Below, piece after piece: positions 32,065-40,179 of a stretch of DNA of 64,000 nucleotides; the first letter of the stretch is position 1; each line of letters begins with the position of its first letter. The DNA is taken from assembly GCA_038562375.1 (NCBI GenBank), contig JBCFAY010000011.1, positions 1-64,000 on the forward strand. Reading direction: 5' to 3'. Below the pieces are notes generated by a model. The model was given only the letters and a program-made list of their open reading frames with translations, was not told where the DNA came from and did not search any database. This DNA is from JBCFAY01 sp038562375. Its GTDB lineage: Bacteria; Bacillota; Clostridia; Christensenellales; CAG-138. A program made the position numbers and the translations under genes.

Positions 32065-32108
32065 AAAACCCCGAACATCCCTGATTTAGGGCGTTTCGGG
32101 GCTTTTTT
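32065..32108 (+). terminator. Bidirectional terminator between integrase and tRNA-Cys
   Basis: Stem CCCCGAA / TTCGGGG with internal CCCT/AGGG pairing, followed by TTTTTT on plus and TTTTT on minus. It can end the int transcript and the tRNA operon. If the crossover is inside tRNA-Cys, this terminator is phage DNA that replaced the host one. Confidence 0.85.
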
Positions 32109-32111
32109 CTC

Positions 32112-32185
32112 TGGAGGCGCCACCCGGAATCGAACCGGGGATAAGGGTTTTGCAGACCCGTGCCTTACCGCTTGGCGATGGCGCC
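32112..32185 (-). tRNA. tRNA-Cys (GCA), phage attachment site
   Basis: Minus strand cloverleaf: acceptor GGCGCCA / TGGCGCC with encoded CCA, anticodon loop CTGCAAA (GCA), T arm GGTTCGATTCC. Last gene of the tRNA operon. Its 3' half faces the integrase and is the likely attB/attR; the phage should carry the same 3' sequence at its far end. Confidence 0.95.
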
Positions 32186-32351
32186 GCGCAATTACAATAT
32201 GCAAAGACTCAAAAGAATATTCCGTGGGCGTCGCGCGACAATGGGACGCAACCGTATTCGGGAAGACAATCTGCCGACGGGATCGGCTTACCGCAAAAAC
32301 CGATCCCTAGGATCGATTTTTACGGCCCAGATTTATCTTAATCCGAAACAT

Positions 32352-32427
32352 TGGAGCGGGAGACGGGGCTCGAACCCGCCACCTCCGCCTTGGCAAGGCG
32401 GCGCTCTACCGAATGAGCTACTCCCGC
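32352..32427 (-). tRNA. tRNA-Gly (GCC)
   Basis: Acceptor GCGGGAG / CTCCCGC, anticodon loop TTGCCAA, T arm GGTTCGAGCC, encoded CCA. Fourth gene of the operon. Confidence 0.96.
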
Positions 32428-32430
32428 AGA

Positions 32431-32506
32431 TGGTGCCTCAGAGTGGAGTTGAACCACCGACACAGGGATTTTCAGTCCCTTGCTCTACCAGCTGAGCTAC
32501 CGAGGC
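32431..32506 (-). tRNA. tRNA-Phe (GAA)
   Basis: Acceptor GCCTCGG / CTGAGGC, D arm AGCTCAGCTGGTAGAGC, anticodon loop CTGAAAA, encoded CCA. Three bases separate it from tRNA-Gly. Confidence 0.96.
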
Positions 32507-32510
32507 ACGC

Positions 32511-32587
32511 TGGCGACCCGGAGGGGGCTCGAACCCCTGACCTCCAGCGTGACAGGCTGGCATTCTAACCAACTGAACTACCGGGCC
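32511..32587 (-). tRNA. tRNA-Asp (GTC)
   Basis: Acceptor GGCCCGG / CCGGGTC with a G-U pair, anticodon loop CTGTCAC between CCAGC and GCTGG, encoded CCA. Confidence 0.96.
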
Positions 32588-32591
32588 AAAA

Positions 32592-32667
32592 TGGTGGGAG
32601 CAACAGGGCTCGAACCTGTGACCCCTTGCTTGTAAGGCAAGTGCTCTCCCAGCTGAGCTATGCTCCC
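32592..32667 (-). tRNA. tRNA-Val (TAC)
   Basis: Acceptor GGGAGCA / TGCTCCC, anticodon loop CTTACAA between CTTGC and GCAAG, encoded CCA. First tRNA of the operon after its promoter. Confidence 0.96.
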
Positions 32668-32702
32668 GCGCTGCGAAGCGCCTCGTCGCAGTGACAAGGA
32701 CT

Positions 32703-32732
32703 AGTATACTCCATTTCCCCTTTGCATGTCAA
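32703..32732 (-). promoter_or_regulatory. tRNA operon promoter
   Basis: Minus strand: perfect -35 TTGACA (32727-32732), 18-base spacer, -10 TATACT (32703-32708), about 30 bases before tRNA-Val. No terminator is seen between hisIE and this promoter, so his read-through into the tRNAs is possible. Confidence 0.8.
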
Positions 32733-32763
32733 TGCGTTCCATTACAATTTTGCGGTGCGATCT

Positions 32764-33402
32764 CTAGTCGCCTTTTCTTCGGCGCTCCATCTCGGCAAAC
32801 ACCTCGTCCGGCGTCATGCCCTGCTCCGCGAGCAATACCATCACATGGTAGAAAAGGTCCGCCACCTCGTAGCGCACTTCCTCGCGCGAGCGATTCTTGG
32901 CCGCGATGATGACCTCGGCGCTCTCCTCGCCGACCTTTTTGCAGATCTTATCGATGCCCTTGTCAAAAAGATAATTGGTATAGGAGCCCTCCTTTGGATT
33001 CTCCTTGCGCCTGAGGATCACGTCGAACTCCTCCTGGAGCACGCTCGCGCCGCGCCCGGACACCGTGTCGTTGCCGAGGACGGGCGTAGAAAAGCACGAG
33101 TAGCTGCCCGTATGGCAGGCGACTCCGGTCTGCTCGACCTTGAGCAACAGCGAATCCCCGTCGCAGTCGATATAGATTTCCTTCACGCGCTGCGTGTTCC
33201 CGGACGTTTCTCCCTTGACCCAAAGCCGCTGCCGGGAGCGCGAAAAATACGTTGCATAGCCGGTCTCAAGCGTCGTCCGGATGGACTCTTCGTCCATGTA
33301 CGCCTGCATGAGAACCGCACCCGTATTCACATCCTGCGCGATGGCGACGATCAGAGCGCGCTCGTCAAATTTCAATTTTCCGATAAATTCTTCCGCCTTC
33401 AT
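32764..33402 (-). CDS. hisIE: HisIE: PRA-CH cyclohydrolase / PRA-PH pyrophosphohydrolase
   Basis: 212 aa from ATG 33402. HisI domain (1-110) with DCDGDS and the zinc site GVACHTGSYSC; HisE domain (about 115-212) with GEESAEVIIAAKN and YEVADLFYHVMVLLAEQG. The fused protein does the second and third steps of histidine synthesis (PR-ATP to ProFAR). Last gene of the his operon, five bases after hisA. Confidence 0.96.
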   Translation of the reverse strand: MKAEEFIGKLKFDERALIVAIAQDVNTGAVLMQAYMDEESIRTTLETGYATYFSRSRQRLWVKGETSGNTQRVKEIYIDCDGDSLLLKVEQTGVACHTGSYSCFSTPVLGNDTVSGRGASVLQEEFDVILRRKENPKEGSYTNYLFDKGIDKICKKVGEESAEVIIAAKNRSREEVRYEVADLFYHVMVLLAEQGMTPDEVFAEMERRRKGD

Positions 33403-33407
33403 TGCCC

Positions 33408-34133
33408 TTAGCCTTCCGTTTTCATAACGCGGATCGCCTCGGCGATATCGATGCGCCCGTCGTACATCGCTTTGCCCACGATCGCGCCCGAACAGCCGAT
33501 CTGTCTGCATTTTTCGAGGTCCTCGAGAGAGCTGACGCCGCCCGACGCGATCACCTTGAGGTTGCCCTTTTCGACCATTTCCCGCGTGGCGTCGATCGAT
33601 ACGCCCTCGAGCATCCCATCGCGCGCGATATCGGTAAACACGCACTCGAGAACCCCTGCTTCCGCCAGTTGATTCGCGAGTTTCACCGCGCTGGTATGCG
33701 TGGTTTTGACCCAGCCGTGCACCGCGACAAAGCCGTTTTTCGCGTCGATGCCGGCCACGATGCGCCCGGGGAACCTCAGCGCCGCGGCCTCGACAAGGCC
33801 CGGGTTGGAGATCGCGGCCGTGCCGAGGATCACACGGGCAATGCCGAGATCAAACCTTCGCTCGATATCCTCGAGCGAGCGGATGCCGCCGCCGAGCTGC
33901 ACGGGGACGCCGTCCGCCGCCTCCACGATGCGCTTTGCGGCGGGAAGATTCTTTCCTTCGCCCGTAAACGCGCCGTCGAGGTCCACCACATGCAGCCGCT
34001 CCGCGCCCGCCTTACACCAACGCTCCGCCATCAGCGCGGGATCGTCGCCGTACACCGTCATATCCTCCGCCCGGCCCTGGAGGAGCCGGACGCATTTGCC
34101 GTCCTTGATATCGATTGCAGGGTAAAGTATCAT
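33408..34133 (-). CDS. hisA: HisA: ProFAR isomerase
   Basis: 241 aa TIM barrel: MILYPAIDIKDGKCVRLLQG with catalytic Asp8, VQLGGGIRSLEDIE, and the second Asp in FTDIARDGMLEG; final phosphate site ASGGVSSLEDL and GAIVGKAMYDG. Converts ProFAR to PRFAR. Overlaps hisB by four bases, leaving no room for hisH, which normally sits between them. Confidence 0.96.
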   Translation of the reverse strand: MILYPAIDIKDGKCVRLLQGRAEDMTVYGDDPALMAERWCKAGAERLHVVDLDGAFTGEGKNLPAAKRIVEAADGVPVQLGGGIRSLEDIERRFDLGIARVILGTAAISNPGLVEAAALRFPGRIVAGIDAKNGFVAVHGWVKTTHTSAVKLANQLAEAGVLECVFTDIARDGMLEGVSIDATREMVEKGNLKVIASGGVSSLEDLEKCRQIGCSGAIVGKAMYDGRIDIAEAIRVMKTEG

Positions 34134-34711
34134 AACACGCCTTTCGTCGATGGGATCCCTTGCGTGGTCGGATCGAGCGCAGCGGCCGCGCGCAGCGCGC
34201 GCGCAACGCCTTTATAGATCGCCTCCGCGATATGGTGCGCGTTCCTGCCGCTCAAAATCCGGATGTGCAGCGTCATCCTCGCATTCGTCGCCAAAGCGCG
34301 GAAGAATTCCTCGGTCAATTGCGCGTCGTATTCTCCTAAAAGCACGCTTTGCACATCCCCGTCGAACACGAAATACGGCCTCCCGGAGAGGTCGAGCGCG
34401 ACCTCGACAAGCGCCTCGTCCATCGGCAAAAGCATACTGCCGTAGCGCGCGATGCCCGAGCGGTCTCCGAGCGCGCAATCGAGCGCCTGCCCGAGCGCGA
34501 TGCCGACGTCCTCGACGGTATGGTGCGCGTCCACGTCGAGATCGCCTTTGGCCGTCAGCGCAAGGAAGAACTGCGAATGCTTGGAAAACAGCGCGAGCAT
34601 GTGATCGAAAAATCCGACTCCGCTATTTACGTTCCCGCCCTGCGCGTCGAGGTTCAGCGAGAGCGAAATATCCGTTTCCGCGGTGACGCGGTTAAGCGTT
34701 GCCTGCCGCAT
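34130..34711 (-). CDS. hisB: HisB: imidazoleglycerol-phosphate dehydratase
   Basis: 193 aa, monofunctional IGPD: GFFDHMLALFSKHSQF, DVDAHHTVEDVGIALGQALD (metal-binding HHxxE) and VEVALDLSGRPYFV; second HH-x-x-E near HHIAEAIYKG. AGGAGG upstream. Typical of bacteria with separate HisN-type phosphatase. Confidence 0.96.
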   Translation of the reverse strand: MRQATLNRVTAETDISLSLNLDAQGGNVNSGVGFFDHMLALFSKHSQFFLALTAKGDLDVDAHHTVEDVGIALGQALDCALGDRSGIARYGSMLLPMDEALVEVALDLSGRPYFVFDGDVQSVLLGEYDAQLTEEFFRALATNARMTLHIRILSGRNAHHIAEAIYKGVARALRAAAALDPTTQGIPSTKGVL

Positions 34712-34722
34712 GGGGAACCTCC

Positions 34723-36018
34723 TTAACCATTCTTTTCAAAGCGGATGCCGACCGAACGCGCGTGCGCGCCTAAGCCTTCCGCCGCCGCGAAGCGCATGAT
34801 ATCCCGCGCCGCAGCCGCCAGCGCGTCCCTCGAATAAAGGATCACGCCCATCTTCTTGATGAAATCGTCCACCGACAGCGGGGAGGCGAAGCGCGCCGTT
34901 CCCGACGTCGGCAGAATGTGGTTCGGACCGGCATAATAATCGCCGAGGGGCTCCGGCGAGAAATCGCCCAGGAACACGCTCCCGGCGTTTTCGATGCGCT
35001 CGAGGAGCGAGCCCGGATTCTCCACCATCAGCTCGAGATGCTCCGGCGCGACGGCGTTGGCAATGTCCACCGCGTCGGAAAGGTTCTTGGCGACGACGAG
35101 CGCGCCCTGATTCTCGAGCGATTGTTCGATGATCTTGCGCCTGGGCTGATCGAGAGTCTGCAGCGCCAGCTCCGTCTGCACCCGGCTCGCGAACGCGGGG
35201 TCGGTCGTCACGCAGATCGCCGCCGCCAGGGGATCGTGTTCCGCCTGGGAGAGCATGTCCGCCGCCACATACGCCGGGTTCGCACGAGCGTCCGCGATGA
35301 TGAGCACCTCGCTCGGCCCCGCCACCATATCGATCCCGACGGTACCGAACACCTCGCGCTTGGCGAGCGCGACGTAGATATTGCCCGGGCCGACGATCTT
35401 GTCCACCTTTTTGATGCTCTCCGTGCCGTAGGCGAGCGCAGCGACCGCCTGAGCGCCGCCGACGCGGTACATCTCGGTCACCCCCGCCTCGTTCGCCGCG
35501 ACGAGCGTCAGCGGCGGCACCTTGCCGGCCTGGTCCGCCGGCGTGACCATGGCGATTTGTTCCACGCCCGCGACCTTCGCGGGGATCACGTTCATCAGAA
35601 CGCTCGAGGGATACGCCGCACGTCCGCCAGGCACGTACACGCCCACGCGCCTGAGAGGGCGCACGATCTGCCCGACGCGGCGCCCGGCAGGCCCGGTCAT
35701 GAACCCCTCCCTGCGCTGAAGCTCATGGAACTCGAAAATATTCTTCGCGCTCTCGCGCAGCGATTTTAAAAGCTCCGGCGCGACCTTGGAGTACGCGGCA
35801 TCGATCTCATCCTGGCCGACACGGAGCCCCTTCGCCGTCGCCTCCGGCCAGTCGAAACGGCGCGTGAGCGCAACGAGTGCATCGTCGCCGCGTTCCTTGA
35901 CGTCCTTTAAAATGGAGCGAACCTCGGAAAGGATACCCTGGTCCGCATCCCTGTTGCGGCGCGTGAGCTGATCGAGCACGGCCGCGAGATCGCTTCTCCC
36001 ATCATAGATCCGGATCAT
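34723..36018 (-). CDS. hisD: HisD: histidinol dehydrogenase
   Basis: 431 aa, full length. Signature VPGGRAAYPSSVLMNVIPAK, IDMVAGPSEVLIIAD, zinc ligands in LSQAEHDPLA and NHILPTSGTAR, APEHLEL. Oxidises histidinol to histidine with two NAD. Four-base overlap with hisG, GGAGGAAGG site. Confidence 0.97.
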   Translation of the reverse strand: MIRIYDGRSDLAAVLDQLTRRNRDADQGILSEVRSILKDVKERGDDALVALTRRFDWPEATAKGLRVGQDEIDAAYSKVAPELLKSLRESAKNIFEFHELQRREGFMTGPAGRRVGQIVRPLRRVGVYVPGGRAAYPSSVLMNVIPAKVAGVEQIAMVTPADQAGKVPPLTLVAANEAGVTEMYRVGGAQAVAALAYGTESIKKVDKIVGPGNIYVALAKREVFGTVGIDMVAGPSEVLIIADARANPAYVAADMLSQAEHDPLAAAICVTTDPAFASRVQTELALQTLDQPRRKIIEQSLENQGALVVAKNLSDAVDIANAVAPEHLELMVENPGSLLERIENAGSVFLGDFSPEPLGDYYAGPNHILPTSGTARFASPLSVDDFIKKMGVILYSRDALAAAARDIMRFAAAEGLGAHARSVGIRFEKNG

Positions 36019-36656
36019 TTTCCTTCCTCCAGTGCGGTCGAGAGCGCGCTGATCAGCGCGCAGATCCGCTCGCTCTTAGTCTTGAGGCTCACGCGGTTGA
36101 CCACAACCCGCGCGGAAACCTCGCCGACCTGCTCTAAGACCACCAGCCCGTTTTCCTCCAGCGTTTTCCCGCTCTCCACCACGTCCAGGATCACATCCGC
36201 AAGATCGGTGAGCGGGCCGAGCTCAACCGAACCGTGGAGCTTGATCACGTCGATATTCTGCCCCTTCGCGTGATACCACTGCGACGCGATCAGCGGGTAT
36301 TTGGTCGCGACGCGAAGGTTCGAAACCGTCACCGCGCGATCCTTCTTTTCCGGGAAGCCGCAGATGCAGAGTCTGCAGCGGCCGAACCCCAAATCGAGCA
36401 TCTCATAGAGCGGCAGGTTCGCCTCCATCAGCGTATCCTTGCCCGCGACGCCGATGTCCGCGACGCCGTAATGCACATACGTAGGCACGTCGGCGGGCTT
36501 TACCAGCAAAAAACGGTACAATCCCTCACCGTCCGATAGGATGAGCCTTCTGCCGGGGTCGCGAAGCTCGCGGCAATCCACGTTGCAGCGCTCCAGAAGC
36601 TCGATCGTCAGTTCGGAAAGCCTGCCCTTAGCGAGCGCTATCGTTACCTGCTGCAT
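36015..36656 (-). CDS. hisG: HisG: ATP phosphoribosyltransferase, short form
   Basis: 213 aa: MQQVTIALAKGRLSELTIEL, DIGVAGKDTLMEA, and the PRPP loop LADVILDVVESGKTLEENGL. Lacks the C-terminal regulatory domain, so it needs HisZ, which is encoded just upstream (13-base overlap). Confidence 0.97.
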   Translation of the reverse strand: MQQVTIALAKGRLSELTIELLERCNVDCRELRDPGRRLILSDGEGLYRFLLVKPADVPTYVHYGVADIGVAGKDTLMEANLPLYEMLDLGFGRCRLCICGFPEKKDRAVTVSNLRVATKYPLIASQWYHAKGQNIDVIKLHGSVELGPLTDLADVILDVVESGKTLEENGLVVLEQVGEVSARVVVNRVSLKTKSERICALISALSTALEEGK

Positions 36657-37831
36657 GGCGCCTCCTCGATAAACACCGGCATAGCGCCCTTTTGCGCCGC
36701 GTAATGCTCGAGCCCTGCGCGGTCGAGGTGCAGCGCGAGTTCCGTCACGACACCCTTGCGGCGCATCTCCCCCGCCTTTTGATACGCCTCGCCCCGCTTC
36801 TGACGCGACGCCGAAATCACCGCGTCCACACGCGGTTCGCCTTCGAGCGCGCCCTGCCGCTCCATGGCGATCAAAATGCGCTTGATGCCCATGGAAAAGC
36901 CCGTCGCGGGGGCTGAAAGTCCGAACTCGCTCAGGAGCCTGTCGTACCTTCCGCCCGATAGGATCGGCTGGCCGAGCTGGGCGGAAATGCCCTTGAAAAC
37001 GATGCCCGAATAATAGTCGAGCGACTGCAGCATCGCAAAATCAACGCTCACGCGCCGCTCGAGGCCAAAATCGCACAGCGCGGCGTACACTTCCCTAAGG
37101 TTCTCTACCGCCGCCTTGCAGCGCTTATTCTCGCTGAAACGATACGCGAGGTCGAATACCTCCGGCCCGCCGTAGAGCGATGTCATCTGCTTGATCCGCT
37201 GGGCGAGACCCTCGTCCATGTTGAGGTTTTTAAGGCACAGCTCGACGCCCAAAAGGTTCTTTTCATCCACCGCAAAGCGCAGCGCGTCGGCCTCTTTGGG
37301 CCCCACGCCCGCTTCCTCCATCAAACCCTTGAAAAACTCCACCTGTCCAAGCTCGATGGTATAATCCCTAAGGCCCGCGGCATCGAGCGCCTCGATCGCC
37401 GTGCAGATCACCTCCGCGTCCGCCGCAGCGCCGCTCACGCCGATGAGCTCCACACCCATCTGCGTGAATTCCTTCTGCGAGGCCAGGCTCGCATCCTCCG
37501 CGCCGTAGGCGTTGCCCGCGTAGCAAAGCCTGAGCTGCTCGCCTTCGTACAGCCTCGTCGCGCAAAGGCGCGCGATGGGCATCGTGATGTCCGGCCGCAG
37601 AACGAGGATGCGCCCGTTCCCGTCGAAGAACTTTAAGACCTTCTCCTGCCGCACCGAGCCGATCCCCGACGCGAAAACGTCGTAGTATTCAAACGTCGGC
37701 GTTTCGACCTCAAAGCAGCCGCTCATCAGAAACACGCGGCGGATCCGCTCCATGAGCGCCCGCTTGTGCATGCATTCCGTCGGCAGCGTATCCTGTACCC
37801 CATCGGGGATCTGGCGTTTATAACGTTCCAT
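36644..37831 (-). CDS. hisZ: HisZ: ATP phosphoribosyltransferase regulatory subunit
   Basis: 395 aa class II tRNA synthetase-like protein resembling HisRS but without its anticodon domain: PDGVQDTLPTE, FEVETPTFEYYDVF, LRPDITMPIARLCATRL, and a YYSGIVFKG / LSGGRYDRLL end. It makes HisG active and histidine sensitive. First gene of the operon, GGAAGG upstream. Confidence 0.95.
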   Translation of the reverse strand: MERYKRQIPDGVQDTLPTECMHKRALMERIRRVFLMSGCFEVETPTFEYYDVFASGIGSVRQEKVLKFFDGNGRILVLRPDITMPIARLCATRLYEGEQLRLCYAGNAYGAEDASLASQKEFTQMGVELIGVSGAAADAEVICTAIEALDAAGLRDYTIELGQVEFFKGLMEEAGVGPKEADALRFAVDEKNLLGVELCLKNLNMDEGLAQRIKQMTSLYGGPEVFDLAYRFSENKRCKAAVENLREVYAALCDFGLERRVSVDFAMLQSLDYYSGIVFKGISAQLGQPILSGGRYDRLLSEFGLSAPATGFSMGIKRILIAMERQGALEGEPRVDAVISASRQKRGEAYQKAGEMRRKGVVTELALHLDRAGLEHYAAQKGAMPVFIEEAPCSR

Positions 37832-37873
37832 GTCGACCTTCCGATACTTTAGCGTGGTAAATCAATAAAATGT

Positions 37874-37902
37874 ATTATACCCTCGCGGTATGGGTTTGTC
37901 AA
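37874..37902 (-). promoter_or_regulatory. Consensus promoter of the his operon
   Basis: Minus strand: TTGACA (37897-37902), 17-base spacer, TATAAT (37874-37879), with about 36 bases of leader before hisZ. The leader is too short for a T-box or His-rich attenuator. Confidence 0.88.
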
Positions 37903-38147
37903 TCACAGAACCGGCGATTTATGGATATTATTTCATTGTATTTGTTCATTGTATACCGTTCGACAACAGATGCTTGTCCCGCCGGATATGATCGCGGCAA
38001 ACCGCCTGAATCTTCGCCGCAAGAAGGGTATGCGCCGGAGAGGGCTTAGCGCAGAATTATGCAATAAACGATGGGAGCCGCTCCCGGGCCTTTAACACCA
38101 AAACCCGGGAGCGACGAATGCCGAGGATAAACGAACGGAAAAGAAGC
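37903..38147. other. Intergenic region upstream of hisZ
   Basis: Apart from the his promoter and the terminator of the Tim44-like gene, nothing coding or structured was seen here. The block is AT-rich near 37915-37965. Confidence 0.5.
38080..38112 (-). terminator. Hairpin after the Tim44-like gene
   Basis: Nine-base-pair stem GCTCCCGGG / CCCGGGAGC with a 15-base loop, just after the stop at 38148. The T run after it is weak (ATCGTTT), so termination may be partial. Confidence 0.5.
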
Positions 38148-39080
38148 TTAGCTGCTGCGCTGGGAGATGCCGCGGATCGCGGAGATGACCCAGTCGTGCT
38201 CGCTCGCGCTGATGAGCGTTCCGCAGTACGTGCAGCGGTTGGACGCGTTGAGCAATACCGGTGCGCCGCAGGACGGGCAGGACGTTTTGCGTTCGCCCTC
38301 GAAGGAATCGGTCTTGACGCCGATGCTGCGCACGAGAGTCCACTCGTAGGTCATGAACAGCTCCCTGTTCGGGTCGCCGCGCACGACGTTTCCGGTCATA
38401 TCGTCCACCACATAGTCGACGATACGGGTGCGAAGCTCGATGGTGAGGATATCGTTCACGTCATCCCTCCAGCAGCCGAGTATCCGCGCTCCCAATACCG
38501 CGATGCGCTCGACGCGGTTGGTCTGGCGGTTGCGTATAAAGTCGCCGAGCTGGCGTTCAAACTGCGCATAGAGCGCGTCGGTCATCAGCATGCGCATGGG
38601 CTCCCAATCCTTTGCCATCCATGCCTGCTGCAGCTTGACGTAGCGGTTCGCGATCCCCTCGAGGAACGCCTGCTCGGAGAAATTCGGATCCTCCGCCTGA
38701 AGCGCGGCGACACCGATGTTCCGCCCCTGCGGCGTCGAGTACGACGCGCCCGGAGCAACGGGGCGACCCGCTCCCGCGCCCTTTTGCGACGCGCGATAAA
38801 CGACATACACGATCACGATGATCACGAGTATGCTCGTAAACCCAAAGCCGCCGAAGCCGCCGGAATCATCCGAGCCGACGATAAAACCGCCGCTGCTGCT
38901 GCCGCTCGAGTCCCAATCGGAAGACGATCCCCAATCGCTGCTTCCTCCCGAACTGCCGTAGTCCGAATCGCCCGCGAAGCCGCCCGCGTCCGCAAGCGAG
39001 CCGACGGCGATCACCGCGATAAGGCAGCAGGCCAATACAAATGCCAGGAGCCGTTTTATGCGTCCGCCACGAAAACCCAT
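38148..39080 (-). CDS. Tim44-like membrane protein with zinc ribbon
   Basis: 310 aa from ATG 39080 (GGAGG seven bases upstream; an ATG seven codons earlier has no site). N-terminal signal/TM helix (8-30), a Gly/Ser/Asp-rich linker (35-75), a TM helix (ILVIIVIVYVVYRASQK near 85-100), a Tim44-like domain (about 120-255: RYVKLQQAWMAKDWEPMRML, DYVVDDMTGNVVRGD), and C-terminal CPSCGAPVLLNASNRCTYCG zinc ribbon. Such proteins are membrane-anchored with unknown partner; they are common in Clostridia. Confidence 0.85.
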   Translation of the reverse strand: MGFRGGRIKRLLAFVLACCLIAVIAVGSLADAGGFAGDSDYGSSGGSSDWGSSSDWDSSGSSSGGFIVGSDDSGGFGGFGFTSILVIIVIVYVVYRASQKGAGAGRPVAPGASYSTPQGRNIGVAALQAEDPNFSEQAFLEGIANRYVKLQQAWMAKDWEPMRMLMTDALYAQFERQLGDFIRNRQTNRVERIAVLGARILGCWRDDVNDILTIELRTRIVDYVVDDMTGNVVRGDPNRELFMTYEWTLVRSIGVKTDSFEGERKTSCPSCGAPVLLNASNRCTYCGTLISASEHDWVISAIRGISQRSS

Positions 39081-39337
39081 TCCCCATCCTCCTAAAAACA
39101 TATAAGCTTTTTAAAGCCGCCGCGGGCGCGAATCGATACCTGCGGCAACGCCCGCGAAGAGCGCTCTTCCGCCGCCCATCCCCATTGGGAGTCAAAGCCG
39201 AAGCGCAGCCGCAGCGCGGCGCGTTCGCCCCGCCCGGGCGGATTGCCGCGGATGCGTACATATAGAATAACTGTATTATAACATGGTTTTTCGCGAATCA
39301 CAGCGGGTTTTGCAAGAATCTCAGGCGTTTACGCGGC

Positions 39338-39736
39338 TTACCTTTTGGAGCCGTCTTTAGACATGCTATTCTTATACTTTTTTTCGCCCGAAAAGAACTG
39401 CACGAAGGACAGTATCAGCAAAAACCCGCCGAAGAGCCGCCTAAGCCAATCCGCGGTAAGGCACAGCGCCACCAGCGAGCCGCCCACCGCCCCGATCGTC
39501 CCTCCGATGAGCAGAGGCACGCTGCTCTTGAGATCGAGCCTGCCGGATTTTTTGTGCACGAACAGCGCGAGGATCGCGCCCGGAATAAACGCGAGCATAT
39601 TGATCCCCTGCGCGGCATGTTGGCCCATGCCCGCGAGTATCGTGAGCGCAGGTATGAGCAGCGTACCCCCGCCCATGCCCATGCCTGCTATGACGCCGGA
39701 GAAGAACCCGGCCAATATGTAGATGAGTTCGTTCAA
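39338..39736 (-). CDS. Half-size TauE/SafE family exporter subunit
   Basis: 132 aa with four TM helices. TauE/SafE pattern: AGFFSGVIAGMGMGGGTLLI at the start and KSSVPLLIGGTIGAVGGSLV. Normal family members have about 250 aa; here two half genes overlap by four bases, so a two-chain transporter (organic or inorganic sulfur anion export) is likely. Confidence 0.85.
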   Translation of the reverse strand: MNELIYILAGFFSGVIAGMGMGGGTLLIPALTILAGMGQHAAQGINMLAFIPGAILALFVHKKSGRLDLKSSVPLLIGGTIGAVGGSLVALCLTADWLRRLFGGFLLILSFVQFFSGEKKYKNSMSKDGSKR

Positions 39737-40074
39737 AACAGCATCCTAAGCGCCGCAGCGAGCATCAGCGCGGAGAATATCCGGTTGAGCCAGATGGCGT
39801 TAAGTCGCCCGAGCAGCTTTGCGCCGAGGAAGCTCCCCACAAACAGGGCGGGCGCGACAAAGGGAAGCGAGCCCCATTCCACCTTGTTCCCAAAGAGGTA
39901 AACGATAATGCTCACGACCGAAAGCGGGAGCATTACGGCCAAGGCCGTCGCGTGCGCGTGCTCGGGCTCCAACTCGCAATACCGCTCGAGCGCGAACACC
40001 GCGACCATTCCGCCGCCCGCGCCGAACAAGCCGTTGCAGACGCCCGTGACCAGGCCCACGATGGCATTCTGCAT
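39733..40074 (-). CDS. Half-size TauE/SafE family exporter subunit (partner)
   Basis: 113 aa from ATG 40074, or 131 aa from a GTG at 40128; neither has a clear ribosome binding site. NAIVGLVTGVCNGLFGAGGG is the same conserved TauE repeat as in its partner, with four TM helices. Overlaps the next half by four bases. Confidence 0.8.
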   Translation of the reverse strand: MQNAIVGLVTGVCNGLFGAGGGMVAVFALERYCELEPEHAHATALAVMLPLSVVSIIVYLFGNKVEWGSLPFVAPALFVGSFLGAKLLGRLNAIWLNRIFSALMLAAALRMLF

Positions 40075-40179
40075 GGTTTTGCTTTTGTGCGTGCCGTTTT
40101 TGTGCAAAAAATCATCACCGTCCTGCACTCGAGTATGCGCAATACGGCGATGATTTATGAAAGGTCGTCGACTTTGGGT

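Noticed and set aside
33402..34217. Plus-strand frame opposite hisA
   Set aside because: Antisense shadow of a well-conserved enzyme gene; His/Arg-rich composition.
37832..37873. Possible T-box or histidine attenuator before hisZ
   Set aside because: The consensus promoter leaves only about 36 transcribed bases before hisZ, too short for either.
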